A stretch of DNA of 64,000 bases from Ostrinia nubilalis (GCF_963855985.1 NC_087119.1:3574001-3638000), one strand, 5' to 3'; shown: positions 31,576 to 45,300, numbered from the stretch's first letter. Notes: generated from the sequence alone by a model not told the origin. Numbers and translations are program-made.

Positions 31576-34500
31576 TTAGCCTCTAACCTCTAGCTAGAAA
31601 ACAGGAACTCAAGTTTAAATATAAACTTTCGTAACGTTATTCGTACACACATTAATATACAGTTAAGAAATATAGAAATTATTGGTGAATAAGCAATCTC
31701 ATTAATATCAGCCTAGTTGAAACTTTATCCCGACAACCATTTGCCGTTGCGCTCGTGAAGTATTTAAACATTCCAGCCTAACATTTGTTTTTGTTTTTTG
31801 CAAACTTGAATTCCATTGTCATATCGACAGCACAGCCCATTCAGCTAGGATAGGAATTCAGACCTATCGATAGTTTTTTTGCAACACTGAAGCTTGATAT
31901 TGGCCTGGCCCTGAGGTATTGATATTGGTCGATATTACTGTGCTGCGATTGTTCTAGTTTGTTTGCGTTCGTGTAGTTTTGTGGCATTTTATTAAATAAG
32001 TATATGGTTATCTAGAGAGAGATTCTAAAGTCATTTAACTAGTCTTTGTTGGCGAGACGCAATAAAAGATAGTGTTTTGCAATAAATGCAAAGTATTAAT
32101 GGATAGTTCGACAAAACCCACTTAAAGTTTTTATTTACAAATTTTTAGAACAATAATAAACATTTGTTGAACGTACCATGGCCGTTCCGGACAATATAAC
32201 GTACGCAGAAAAAAAAAGAAAGAAAGGGTTTAAAAAGGTTGCACTATGTATTTACTTCAATCATGCGCTTTAAGATATATGTAGGTAATTATCTCTTAAA
32301 AGATCATATAGTTATTAAAAGGTTTTTTAAAGGGATTTGGAAGTAACAAAACATCAGCCATAAGTATGGCTGTTTTGCCACTGTCGTATTTTATAAGCTA
32401 CCTACCTGCTATTCTATTTGTATGGAATATTAGAGAGTGTGTTATGTACGTATGTACGTTGTCTGAGTGCATAATTTAATTTGAGCCTCCTTTGATGGTG
32501 GACAACGGTGACGAAATATAATGTCTCCGTAATGGACCTGATTCGCAAAGCATTCGACTTTTATCGAGGGCTACCAGTTTGAGAACAGAGTTTGAATCTC
32601 GCTTAGTTTTTGTTACTATGAAAGGGTAAAAGTTAAGATTTTATTTGTACGATAAAATGAGTTACTACCAGATTTCCCTGTGAATTAAATACATTTTATT
32701 TTCCTTTCTACACGGAAAGAGAGGGAAGTACCTACTAAAGGGCATTATCACTATTTAATCCAATAGTGTTTCATCAATCTTTGTTACATAACAAAGAAAA
32801 GTTCGTCTTTGACTAGCATCTCTCTAACTAAGTTATTGTACTATTTAGGTACATGTATTCTTGGAAGCACGAGGAAGTTGGAGCTTCGTGAATTCGTGTT
32901 GTTAATATGTATTATTTATTAATCATTATTACAAATCGAAGAACCCCAGAATAAGACCCTTTAGTTAGCTGATTGGAGCAGCTATGCCAATATTGCGCCG
33001 GTGCCCTGCGTACAAACGCCATTAGTATCACTTCTTGTTTGTTTTTTAAATTGCTTTGACTTTTGAAATTAATCAATATTTCATCATAGAAGCACGTTCG
33101 CCATTAAAATACATTTTCGGAAATTATTATTTGACTGACCTATGAGGCTGATGTTTGGTAACGAACTAAGAACGGGTTTTGCGACAGGGTAGAATTAAGG
33201 GGTTCATAATGGGGATATGAAAATAAGTATGAAGATTAGTATTACAGTACGCAAATTATAACGGCATAATTTAAGAGCTTTTGTACACAAAACAACTAAA
33301 TAAGATGGATGAAGGAGGATTTAAATTATGTAAGACGTAAGTATCAATTTCAACAATCGTGTCAGTGGTCATAATAGGGATGTATTAACGCCTACTTCAT
33401 GTGCCTTATGATTTGTCCTTAACCGACAATCAGCATACGAGTACATATGCAGATGTACTTACTGCATTTGATAAACTTACATAAGAATCAGTTAATGCTG
33501 CGTTAAATATAAAATCAAATCAAATCAACAAACATCGGACGTAATCTCGAAAGTAATACCGTGCAGGGGCATCGCGTCGCCCGCTGTGCTCGCCGGCCAG
33601 TTGGCGAGATTGGGCTACGATGGCACTGCAAACACGATATTGTCTGTGAGAGCCCCATAGAGCTATGGGTATTAATCCCAATCTTATCTGATAGAAGAGA
33701 AGTCTGCTGTTTCTAGAACCTTTAAAGTATTATTTAGCCTAGTAGAGCAGAGTTTTCGCGTGACTTTACTTTGTCATCCCTAAATAAGAAGAGTCCCATC
33801 TTATAACTTTCCATTTACTGACTAAAGTCTATAGAAAACTATCACTAGCTCTAGTTAGAGACATCGTTAATAGTTCTCCCAATAAATACATAGTTATTGT
33901 ATAGTTTCTTTTTAGTACCCAACAACATAATAGTTTCTAAAATAAGTAGGTACAGTATAGCAGTACAGTATTTACATAGGCACTCTAAACCTCACCGACT
34001 CTCCTAGCATGTCGGTTGAGAGTTGGCGATTATTTGAATTGATGTAGCCAGAGATTTTGGCCAAAATATTAGGCACGTGCCAGCCACAATCGCGAATAAC
34101 TTTGGCGTACCTCACCGATCAAGTGTTAAACTGTGGCTTCTGTAAACAAATGTCCATTTAATATTGCGTGTTTTATCGCCAGATATTCTTAAGCTATATG
34201 TTTAAAGAGTCACTAGACTTAATATTGCGTAGAAGGACATGTAGGTCGAATTTTCAATAAACCTACCCTCAGTGCAGAATGTGCGAAAGTGTTAGCGCGG
34301 CGCGGGCCCGCCAGGGGCGCACCGCGGGGCTCCGTATAATGCCCTAATAATAAAATCCACCATATCACCGGGGGAACCGCCCAGGGCTGTTTGCACTGGG
34401 ACTAGTGAACACAAAGAGATTTGGACGTCAAACAGGTACTGGGAATGATTAACATTAATCTTTTGTTGGCGTGAGAGGAAATTTTATAAAGATAAATACG

Positions 34501-36484
34501 CAAATGATCGGTTATAGGAATGTTTTGCCATTTGCCAAAGTCAAATAATTTGCGAAGCTTAACAGAAATGGTAATATTTTTGCAAACTTCCATACAATTC
34601 GTTGTTTGATTTATACGATGAAAGTACTATTAAAATAAATCGCAATAAAATTGATAAAGCGATATTTCTATGTAATTGTTTTCCGATAACTTGTTAAAGA
34701 ATGTAAGTGCTTTCCAGCAATAAAGTCTACATTTATGAAACACTCCTTCTACTTGGTTAGACTACGTAGGTATTGCTATTGCAATAATCTTGAAAGCAAT
34801 GCAAGTAGAGCGACTATGAAACCGAATATCGTCGGATTTTTTGAATTAAATAAAATATTTTTGGAATTTTGTATCTACCTACTCTATTTTGGAATGAAAC
34901 TATTTGTACAAAATATCATAATATTTAACAAATATTAGGTCCTTAGGTCGCGCTTTTAATTTCAAACCAAAGCAACATTGGATTTAAGAAAATATACAGA
35001 AAATAATTTTAATGTTCTAATAATAACCATAATCAAAGTGTTTCGTTGTTTATTAACAGCTTTAGTGTCACCAGGATTATCTATGTTTTTTGGCCTAGTT
35101 TGAAGACTAATACTTATCTACTTAATAAAAACATCTTTACAATATCTTTCAAGAGTTTAATCTCAAAAAACAATTCTGAAAACGTGGTCATGGTCACCCT
35201 AAACATCGACTGTCAGCTAATTCGTGTAGTGCACTAAAGTTCTCGGAACCGGGATTATACAGGAGCACATTGGAAGCATAATAATATACTAAAACTTCAC
35301 AAGAATATCACTTTATTAGATGTAACTTATCTTCATTTTATAGCAAAATAGCATCTTCCAACCTTTATTTACCGTAGATTCTATGCGGGTTACTTTAGCA
35401 ACTTTGACCCATAACAAAAAAGACATGATTCGACAAGGCAATGTACATCGTTACTGACGCCTTTAGTTGGTTGCATGGTGGCAAAATACGAGTACTATTC
35501 TCAATTTCAATATTTTTTTGTTGAACTGAAATTGCCCTCTTCTAGTGCTAAAGTATTATTATAATAGTACATAATTATATTTTAATTTATGTGCTATAAG
35601 TACGATTAAGGAATTCCCGAAATTGCTGGCAGAATGTGGGGGAAAATATGTAAAATATCCTTTATTATTGTTCCGAACTAATTTATCGAAAATGGCGCCC
35701 AATTTTGTTTCACGCACCGCCCGACCACAGATTATACAGAGTGAGCAGGCATTTAACGAGGCTAAATTGGCGGGAAAAACTAACATTAAAATGAAAACTG
35801 AAAGAGGTTTAGGTACTGAATATTTTAAGATGATGGTCTGATATGCTATTGTGCAAATTACCGGACCGTATTGTTTATAATAATTGTAATTGTTGACATA
35901 GTTGACTTATTCACCCGAAAGTTTAATAATTATCTTGACATAAAAACACTGCCCTTCATTTACTTCACGTTATTTTTCAGCACTGAATTTATTTTTTTCT
36001 CCTTTTATGCTTTTATCTCTGTTATATTATAAAATCCACTTTAGAAGTAAATGTGTTGAAAGCATATTGTAATTTTAACATAGACTTTTTCCAGCTTTTG
36101 CGAGCTTTAACGCAAAATGTAGAAAATAAAATATTAAACTTAAAAAAATGTAAACGATATTTCTTGGAAGAAAACTTATCTGGAGAAAAATGTACAAATT
36201 TTGATCACAAAATTCGGAATTGAATGAGAAAATATGACAGAAGGCAATTAAGTTATGAAATATTATGCGTAAATATAAAATTACATCTCATCGTGTACAG
36301 TTGGAATCTCTTTGGTAGAGCGTTGAATTGCTCTACAAATTGGGTCTTTCAATCTCTCTCTGACTACGATAGAGATTGATTAATAACGTAATAATATGGA
36401 AATTGTTTTGCTGAGATATTGTGTAATATCGACTGTATACAGGCTGACAATAAAATAGAACAGTTTGTGAATTTCCTCGAAATC
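31576..36484. other. Long stretch with few features
   Basis: AT-rich throughout except two GC-rich blocks at about 33560-33635 and 34280-34405. No TIRs, SINE heads or convincing exons were found. A TTGGCGGGAAAA match to the E2F site consensus lies near 35765, and is a single hit. Confidence 0.4.
34280..34405. other. GC-rich block in AT-rich DNA
   Basis: GCGCGGCGCGGGCCCGCC and GGGGCGCACCGCGGGGC are followed by an ordinary-complexity segment CACCGGGGGAACCGCCCAGG. No frame or hairpin explains it. It could be a conserved regulatory element. Confidence 0.4.
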
Positions 36485-36650
36485 TATCCATATAAAAGCG
36501 AAAGATAACTGACTCACTCATCACGGAATCTCAAGAACTAAAATGCTAAGAATCTCAATTTTTTTTATGGGCGTTCCTTTTAGAACGTTTGCTCCGCTCA
36601 CTAAGACGGGATTTTGCAAAATTCAACCCTAAGGGGGAAAACCCTATTAA
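36485..36650 (-). mobile_element. RTE-type LINE 3' tail, minus strand
   Basis: ATATAAAAGCGAAAGATAAC, CTGACTCACTCATCACGG and AAGACGGGATTTTGCAAAAT match the family at 22250-22455. The GC-rich core is missing. Confidence 0.75.
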
Positions 36651-37719
36651 AACACGTATTGAAATCGAAATGAACCCAATTTACTGACTCTCGGTAATTT
36701 TTTTTTCAATTGGCACATTATATACTCTACGTTTTTCACGAAACAACCTATAAAGTACATTAATGTACACGGAGCAGGTACGGAGTGCAATATCCAAACT
36801 TTTCTTATAACGTTTTTATTACACCTACGAAGAATGTACTCATTGCTATGGAGCTTACAGTTATAAAAGTCCTAATATAAGCTTCCTGTAGCTTCGTGCC
36901 CTGAAAAGGGCTTTACATACTAAAAAGAATATCATTTTCTTTGTAATGTAATAATAATATTATCAAGACTATCAAAAGAACTGTTTTTTCGTTCATCATT
37001 GTTTCTGTATTGATTTATTTATTTATTATTTATATAATTATTTATTTAATAACAATCTTAGCTCTAACATTACAGCTCTAACATTATACAAGATGTTCAC
37101 CCTGTATACAGCGTATGAATGTTGCTGGCTGCTGCCTCGAGGAGCACGCTTGAGATACGCCACTTCCGACCCAGTGGGCGCGCACGTGTTGCCCAGCGTG
37201 CCGCGATCGCCAGGTCCAGTCATTGTATGTCTACTACATTTTGCAATTGGTAGGATGTAGTGCTCATTGTGCTCAAACCCCAGTCTTTTTCTGCATGAAA
37301 AATTGCCAGCTTCCGTAACATTATCTATAAGCACAGTGGCCATCATACTTTAATAAAATTAGTGGGTACGCCGTGGAATCTCCGTTAGCAGGGTACGCCC
37401 GTGACAACAGAGTGCCTTCGCTGAAAATCAGTTTCAAGACAAGCCCTGGCAAGGCGGTCTTGATGTACGCTGAGCCTTTTTGTCAGAGGAGCACAAGTTA
37501 TCTGTCCACTTGTGTATTCCTCTCTGTATGTATCTATGTCTTGCCTGCTTGTTTACCTTTCTTTCAAATAAAAAGTTTTCTATTCAAGGTATTCTATATC
37601 TAAATATTGGGAGGACATGAGGACTTTAATATTAGCAGAGCTAGTACGACGAATAAACTTTTTAAGGCATGGAATGTTGAAAAATATTTTGTGGTAGCTC
37701 TAACGCAAACAGACGAATC
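36651..37719. other. Unassigned stretch
   Basis: Contains a TTTATTTATTTATTATTTAT low-complexity run (about 37015-37050) and a single CACCCTGTATA tip-like motif at 37100. The 102-codon minus ORF (37038-37346) and the 76-codon ORF at 37373 show no domain. Confidence 0.4.
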
Positions 37720-38252
37720 CATTCAGGGACTGGGTAGTCAATGCGAAAAAACGCTCAACGGTTGGAATGTGCAGGTGTCAAAATGTCCATACGGACCGGT
37801 TGTTAGTGTGGCAGAAAGTATGAACGTCAAAAAGTCCCAGTGCCAAAATGTACATTGTTACCATGGTTACAATGGTTTAGTGACAAATGTTACACATCAC
37901 AAAATACAAGTACAACAAAAGGTGTGATAGATAAAATGATCAACTGATATATTGTGCTCATGAATAAATTAAATGTCAAAATGTTCAATGTTCTTGTAGT
38001 CTAGTCAATAAAGTTTTTTTTTGGACATTTTTACCTTGATGCATTTAAACACGTGTTCACGTTAGCTATTATACAATAAGACGCTTGTTCAAATAAACCC
38101 GAAGACATTTTAACTTCAGATCATTTTAACCATTGCTCATTTCGACGTTCATACTTTTTGCCACACTAACAGCCGGTCCGTATGGACATTTTGACACCTG
38201 CACATTCCAACCGTTGAGCGTTTTTTCGCATTGACTACCCAGTCCCTGAATG
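37720..38252. repeat. Long inverted repeat, 114-bp arms, 300-bp spacer
   Basis: The left arm (37720-37833) from CATTCAGGGACTGGGTAGTC to AGTATGAACGTC is about 96-98% identical to the complement of the right arm (38138-38252). The spacer contains repeated AAAATGT and CATTTT motifs. ORFs on both strands (37607-37927, 38126-38335) read the same arm peptide and are products of the repeat. Transcription through it would give a long hairpin. Confidence 0.85.
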
Positions 38253-39121
38253 ACAGAATCTCCATACCGGGAGAGGAGGCCTGGTGCTCTAAAAGACACA
38301 GGCAATCTTTGCCTAATTAGACACCAGTCTCCCACAATCTTAGTTGTAATCGAATAATAATCTAGTTGTACCTACCAAATGCACTTTTGTACTATGTTGA
38401 TTGTGGTGAGAAAATAAACGGGTTTGATTTATTTTCTACTCGTATATTATTACTGTCCAAAAGACAAGTACATATGTGCTTTTGCAGTTAATTACGCCTT
38501 TTTTTCTCCTATACTCTAAAATCAAATCCTGTAAAAAGCTATACCTACCTAAAAATATCTGCACAACTACAGATACCGATTATTTGACAGGTGCAACTGA
38601 ATAAACTGCGTCTATATAATAGTCTCGTCAACTCGTTAGCCAATCTAGTAGATGTTAAGACTTTATTAGTCGCTGCCGTTAAAAATTTAGTTTACTTTCA
38701 GCAAAAATTGTGTGAAGAATTCGCTTGTTTACTCGATTTTGTAATAACATTTGACGTTGGCGCTTTACCAGTCACTGCTTGGTCGCATTGCTCGCTCGGC
38801 TTTCAAACTGAGCTGAGGTAGAGCCTCAAATTACAAACAAACCTATACACTACGTGTGAGTTAATTAGACGTTATATTCTACCAACTAAAGTCTAATTTC
38901 CTGACACCTCTACATTTATTAATTAGTTCCTAGATGTGAGAGCTCTAGTCCTAATTAATTAATTATCCTAACTAATTAATTTAACTAATGACTTCTCAAT
39001 TTTCAACATTCAATCGAATCTCAAGTAGAAGTCTCGAGGAGTATTGGAAGACGCCGTTTACAAGTATAAGTTAGATGTTCTTCAGGAAACACAAGACAAG
39101 AGGTTATTTTACACAGTAGGT
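38253..39121. other. Unassigned stretch
   Basis: A 76-codon frame at 38591-38821 has no recognisable domain. Repeated TTAATTAATTA runs lie near 38950-38990. Confidence 0.4.
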
Positions 39122-39409
39122 CAGGGTTGGCGAACCAATGGCACGCGTGCCAATGATGGCACGCGACATAATATTTTGGGCACGCCACCAATCACAAATT
39201 CAGTAATTCAATAGTAAATAATGTGTTTTGATTATGAGCTATCGTATTTGCCGTCATCAGTTAGTGCCACTGTAGAGTAAGGTCGTGTCACTCACCAGTG
39301 GTGCCACTTGATAGCATTAGGTGTTAATTTAATGGCACGTGTCTATGACTACTTCAAATTTTTTTTTTAAATAGTGGCACGTTCAAACTTAAAGGTTCGC
39401 CATCCCTGC
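39122..39409. mobile_element. hAT-type MITE, 288 bp, exact 8-bp duplication
   Basis: CAGTAGGT flanks both ends exactly (39114-39121 and 39410-39417). The TIRs are CAGGGTTGGCGAACC and GGTTCGCCATCCCTG. Inside, ATGGCACGCGTGCCAATG and further GGCACG motifs repeat near both ends. No coding capacity; a clean, probably recent insertion. Confidence 0.92.
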
Positions 39410-40038
39410 AGTAGGTACTTGTTATATGTTTTTGAATGCAAATGAAAAAAAGTCAAAATGATTCATAAATCTTTTTTCTTTCTTTTACCAGAGGTAAAAA
39501 TTCAATTGAAATACTTAAATGTCGCTCATGCGTTGCCTTGCCGTGCACTCCACTCTACAGGCAGCGCGGCGTGTTAAATCCCTGAATGTAGCACTCACGA
39601 TGCGAGTGTTGCGATTATACGCAATCGATACTGGAAACTTATCGATGCAGATGGTGTTTTCAGATGATAAACATTTATCAGGCATTATACACGTGCCCCC
39701 AAAGCTTTTGATTTCAGAAAAAAGCAAAGGAAACAATTTTTCTATCTTTTAAAGTTTTCTTCACTGCAATGTTTGAACGAGATAAATCTCTTGAACAATC
39801 GTGAGAGCAACGCCGTTGACAGTGATCGGTTCCGGAGTAAAATGTTCGCAAAGTTAAACAAAGCGATTGGCTGAAGAGTCTGTACAAGCTTCTTTGGATC
39901 CATCGTTTTATTTAACACGCACTTTACAAGGTGGCTGATAAAAACATACTATTTTATAGATGTAACTTCTTTGTTGGAGATGTATGATTGTGATTATATT
40001 TAAATATCTAGGAAAATAAAAAATAGCTGGGACTCTCA

Positions 40039-40181
40039 GGCTGAGTTGCACTATCCTACTTTCTTCTTTCTTCTTTCTTCTATTACTTCGACAAACGTCC
40101 CAAATCTGGGAAACTCCATACAAAATACACCGGTTAAATCGTTATAGTAGGGAAAAAGTTAGGTTATTAAGCAACTCAGCC
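40039..40181. mobile_element. MITE, GGCTGAGTTGCA family, copy 3
   Basis: It starts GGCTGAGTTGCACTATCC and ends AAGCAACTCAGCC. Internal GACAAACGTC and AACTCCATACAAAATACACC match the other copies. A (TTCTTTC)n expansion lies near 40062-40080. Confidence 0.8.
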
Positions 40182-40544
40182 TTTATTATCATCATAATAT
40201 TCGACATCGTAATAGATTCGTTTTGCTCTCCTAACTAAATACCTATGCAATTTCAAACTCATGTTTGAACGCGTGTAGCAGTGACCTTCGCCTAAGGCTA
40301 CGTTTAGTTGGAATCCGGCTCACCGCAGAAAATCTAAAACTGTTTCATTTTCTGCAAAAGAGTACCCTTTGTCGCCTAAAAGTACATCAGATTTTTAGAA
40401 TTGGGTCAGTACTATTTGGAAGGACTATTTACTTTCACCTTCCCTGTGTGAAATCTAGTCTTAAAAGTAGGATTTGACCCATTTCCCGAGGGGAAGCGAT
40501 GAGCTGAAATGTTTTAAGCTATTAATGGTTGGTGTCTACTTTGG

Positions 40545-40720
40545 TGTCGTCGTTTCGTCGTATCAGCCAAATGACGTCCACTGCTGGACAAAGGCCTCCC
40601 CCAAGGTTTTCCACAATGAACGGTCCTGCGCTGCCCGCATCCAGGCTCTTCCCGCGACCTTTACCAGATCGTCGGTCCACCTATTAGGAGGCCTGCCCAC
40701 GCTACGTCTTCCAGCCCAGC
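40545..40720 (-). mobile_element. LINE ORF2 3' end, minus strand
   Basis: AAATGACGTCCACTGCTGGA, CAAAGGCCTCCCCCAAGG and GTCGGTCCACCTATTAGG are the complement of the LINE end at 29098-29305. The ORF at 40474-40749 runs against the LINE and is an artefact. Confidence 0.8.
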
Positions 40721-41479
40721 TACTTTGGTGTAGCTATTATAAAATGTAAAGAACATCTTTCACAAAACCTGATATGATTTTACTGTGGTAATGTGTAATG
40801 TAGAGTTATAATTCTTTCAGTAATATTCTTACAAAACTTCGGAGAAACTACTAAGTACTAACTGGTGTATGTTTTGTTGGTTGTCCTTTAATAAATAAAT
40901 AAAATAAATAAATAAATAAGTACATACAACACATCCTACGAAGATTTAAATGCCATTTCTTTTAAATTGGAATGCAATTGGAGCTCAATGCGCAAATGAA
41001 AACGTCGTAAACAACGGTCTGGATAAAAACAAACTTTTTTTTATTTGCAAATCTTAACGCAAACATAACACATTCTGAAAAACGAAGCAACCGATGCTTA
41101 GCATCACTCGGATGGGGGTGCAAAATAAAACAATTAATAGGCGCGGATGCTGCAAATATGCCAGCCACCCCTCGGGTGCCGATTGCGGGGTCACCATCGG
41201 TTTACACCTATTCATTGTCACTTTATGACACTCAATTAGCCTGCCTCGGCTCGTTTACCGGTTTAATTCGAAATACGGAACGTTGAACGTCCTTTGTTTT
41301 AATTTGATTTCAGTTGGATGTTCGTTTTCAAAATAGTTTGAATGACGTTTGATAAACATTCTTGTTGCGTGGTGGTTGGTGAGAGGATTCTGGTTGAGAT
41401 TCTCAGATTTTTTTATCTCTCAAACAATGATGAGTTTGAAGATTTAGTAACAACTGAAACTGGTTGAAGAGTTCATCAT
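40721..41479. other. Unassigned stretch
   Basis: Contains an (AATA)n run near 40894-40918. No other structure seen. Confidence 0.4.
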
Positions 41480-41655
41480 TATCATCATCATCATCATCTC
41501 AGCCATAGGACGTCCACTGCTAAACATAGGCCTCCTCCAATGCTTCCCATGTTACCCGGTTGGTAGCGGCCTGCGTCCAGCGCTTTCCTGCTAAGTACCT
41601 TTATGATGTCGTCGGTCCACCTTGTGGGTGGACGTCCCACGCTGCGTTTTCGAAG
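41472..41655 (-). mobile_element. LINE ORF2 3' end with (GAT)n tail, minus strand
   Basis: A (ATC)n run at about 41472-41497 is the tail on this strand. It is followed by CATAGGACGTCCACTGCTAA, ATAGGCCTCCTCCAATG and GTCGGTCCACCTTGTGGGTG. Same family as 40545-40720. Confidence 0.8.
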
Positions 41656-42167
41656 AGTTCATTGTACGGTAAAAATATTAATCCCTAGATTTTATAGAGT
41701 GCCTGAATTTATCGGATCATCAATTTTGACAATGCGATTGAGTTCATTCATGCACGTTAAGAATTTCATAATGCAACCGCATTACCGCATTTGAATTTCT
41801 GCATTTGACTCTGAAATTATTTTCTGATTGCACATACAGATGTGAAATGCTTATCAGAAGCACCGCAAATATTCTCTGCTAGTTGATTAATGATTTTCGT
41901 AAATAACCCTGTTGTTGTTTTCCCGGATTACCAACGCATCCAATAATTGATGTAGGTTGACACAAAATTAACAATGGTGCGCATCCGGCTTGGGCTGGAA
42001 AACTATTTGCATTTACTGTTGCAAAATCAATGTCATTTTCGTGTTTGTTTTGGTTAATACAATTAGTAAAGCTTTTATTTTATTTAAGCAACTAAATTTG
42101 AATACATATAGTAACGGAAAAACGGTATTAATAGACATAGTAACGGTTTGAATTTTTACTATAATAG

Positions 42168-42300
42168 GACCGACGATCTGGCGAAGGTCACGGGAGGTGC
42201 CTGTATGCGGGCGGCGCAGGACTGGTCTTTGTGGAATTCCTTGGGGGAGGCCTATGTCCAGCAGTGGACGTCATTCGGCTGAAACGAACGAACGTACGAA
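42168..42300 (+). mobile_element. LINE ORF2 3' end, + strand
   Basis: GACCGACGATCTGGCGAAGG, GACTGGTCTTTGTGGAATTC, CAGCAGTGGACGTCATTCGG and a CTGAAACGAACGAACG end. It is 5' truncated. Confidence 0.8.
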
Positions 42301-45300
42301 CTTGTAATTGAATAAAACAAGAGATATTGTGAAAATCCCCTTAAACCCTCTGCAATATTACACGCAAGAGAGCTTCTAAGCGTTATTGTAAAGCCAGTAA
42401 AGTTCAGAATCCTGCATTATGTTCTGACTCGGTTGGATGTTTCGACTTTGATGATAATACAATTTTGACTCCGTTATGATTATTGTGATTCCTGTTTAAT
42501 GCTATGTAAGTTTGATGGAGAAGGTTTTGTTGACTTTGAATCGGAACCGCGGCAATGATATTGGCAGTTAGATTTTATTTTAACGCAGTTGTTAAATGGA
42601 AAATGTGAAAAAATTATGTCCTCCATTGTCTTCTTTGCGTATTTAACACTCAGAAAAATTTTCCAAGTCCTCAAACACTGCAGAAGCAAACTTATGAGAT
42701 CTTTTGAGATAAATTGAGACATAGAATTGTCTAGACTTTTTATCTAAGCAATAAGGTAAGACAATTTTAATTACTTACTACTTAGGTACTAAATTACACG
42801 GTGAAATTTAATTCAAAGAATGAGTAGGGTGATCGAAATAACATACTTAGCCGAACTTTCCAACACTATCTTGATGAAAACCCTGACTTCTAAAGCTAGC
42901 CGTTACAATTTGCCAAACAGTCCCACCCTTGCTAGCTTGTATTTAACGCGACATTTAAATGTTAAACAAAAAAGCATCGGGCGGGCATCAGCGGGGTTAC
43001 TCCGAAAAACGTGATCCGAAGTTTCAAGTGTTGCCATCCCTCTCCTTGCCAGCATGAGTGACAGTGTAAGATAGAGTCGAAACTACGTAAACAGCGTTTC
43101 AGAATAGCCCCGCAGTTCCCCTCGGATTAGTGGATAAAAAGCGGGGAGGCCCGGGCCGACCATCACACGACGATTAAATGTTTCCGAGCGAGCTGACTTT
43201 CGCTCGGCTTAGCGTGCGCGCGAGTGCGCGCGGTCGTGTGTCGGCTGTTTGACAGTATTGACATTAGGTGGTATGAAATAGAGCCAGTGATAGGTGCGAA
43301 ACCAGAATCAACTAACCTAATTTTTTTTATGCAAAATAAATCCGACCTGCAATCTCACCTGGTCTATAGCGTGCGTGATGCTGATCTATGATGGATGCAG
43401 GTCCTGTAAATTAATTAAAGAATACAAAGCGCTAGGAAGAAGGACGAAAATTGTTTCGTCCTTAGTAGACACTGATCTCAAGTCGAAAAATTAGATTTAT
43501 AATAATAGGCGTTCAAAAATATGAGTCTACAAAAACAAATGAAAGCTGGTAGAGCGGCATGTTGTAATGTCTGCCTCTATTTAGGTACGTTAAGTATCTT
43601 TTGCGTGCATATTTTTTGTAATATGAAGTTTTAAATTAAACATAATGTATAAACCAGCCGTTTAAATAAATAATCATAATAACTGCAAACCATCAATAAA
43701 ATAAACACATAAATGTCGCGGCGACCTCAAAAATCGACGGCGCCTCAGCACGTGGCGAGTAATCTTGGCTTTTCAATATTCCCTCTGTAATCCTGGGGTT
43801 TAGGTGGCATTCGTCTGCCGGCGCTGTTTGTTGATAATGCCTTCATTTAGATTTATTACTTTATTCCATGAGAACTTTACTAACCAAAGAACTGGGAATT
43901 TTAAGTTGTAAAACGTTGGTTGCAGCGGCACTATACTTAATTTTAATAAGTACCTACTCACAACTACGGTAGGTATTAAATGTTCGCTAAATAATAAACC
44001 TGAATTTTCAGTTCATAACATTTAGCTTCCCATTGGACTGGGCTTAGAGAATTTAAGGACTGGGGCTTAAACCGTTCGCTTACCGACTGCTGATTCTATC
44101 TGATTTGATTTGCTCTGTTTTTTTAATCGGTTTTATTTGCAAAGTGAGTCAGTGTCCAGCAATATGAACACAATATTCATACTTAAACACCTATTTTATC
44201 ATGACATGTTGGATCCTCCACGTGTGTTTGTAAGGTAGATATAAAGAGATACTTAAACATAATTAAAATCAATGTTATGACTGAATTTGAATCAGCTAAT
44301 TCTAAAATAAATAGGTGAAGTAAGCTACGAAATATCGCTAGGTTCAATAAACAGTTCCTGGATTAAAAGCACTGTTCATTACCAAACTTTAAACTCCGGC
44401 TGAAATGCAAACTTAAACATTAAAGTATATTTAGGTTAAGGAACCAACTTTATTAGTTTGTTTGTGATAGTTCAACCCAAGTATGTGTGCCACATAGCTC
44501 GAGGATTCCGAGAAAACTGGCAGAATTTCCAATAAAAGAGACTGCGCTGTAGGCTACGCGTGCCCCAGACATATTTACGGAGATTCGTTGGGGCTGCCTT
44601 TGCGAGGAAGGCCGCGAGGCAAGCTGTTGGAAAGTATTTTGAAATATTATATCGAACACCGTCAATACGCAGTGCTATGTGATATAAAACAGTTTAACTT
44701 AGGTCACCTACTTTTTTGGTTATACATAACAGACAGGACTAAAAAAATTACTGAATTTTAAATGACATCACTTTCATTGCGCAAAGGCTTACTAGATAGG
44801 TAGGTAGAGCTTCACTTGCTTCCACTACGTAAGTGAGTAGCGAAACACGAAGCCCAATTTCCTTGAGCTGTATCCTTACTCGTAGTATCAAGTGCATAAA
44901 TCGTTTAATTTTGACATACCGTTCGTTCGCTTAATGGCACGCTCAAGTCGAGCTTTATGTCATTCCACAGTTTAATAATTACTGTTATCCCAAGCGATAG
45001 TGAGGCACAGAAAAGTTCAGCAAACCGTTACAATCTTTGCCTCATGGGCAGTTTATGAAAAATGCCCCTAAAGTCTCTAAAACAGAATATAAATGGCTTT
45101 AGTTTACGATATCCCCAGATCCTCAATATTATCGCGTTAATCCCTGCATCAGCCGCGGCGTTAGCGTCATGCCCGCAGTTTCATTAAGATTTATATTTAA
45201 AAAATAACGTGCATTGGCGCCGCAAGCCGTCTCTAAGCCGTGCTCCAGCGATCGCGCCGTTTAGCCTCCGCAAAGAGCAGTAGAGGTCAGGCTAAGACGT

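Noticed and set aside
35765..35776. E2F-type site TTGGCGGGAAAA with a short downstream ORF context
   Set aside because: A single 12-bp match in 64 kb is not informative without a promoter or conserved exon.
37607..37927. 106-codon ORF and the similar minus ORF at 38126-38335
   Set aside because: Their shared peptide comes from the two arms of one inverted repeat, not from a gene family.
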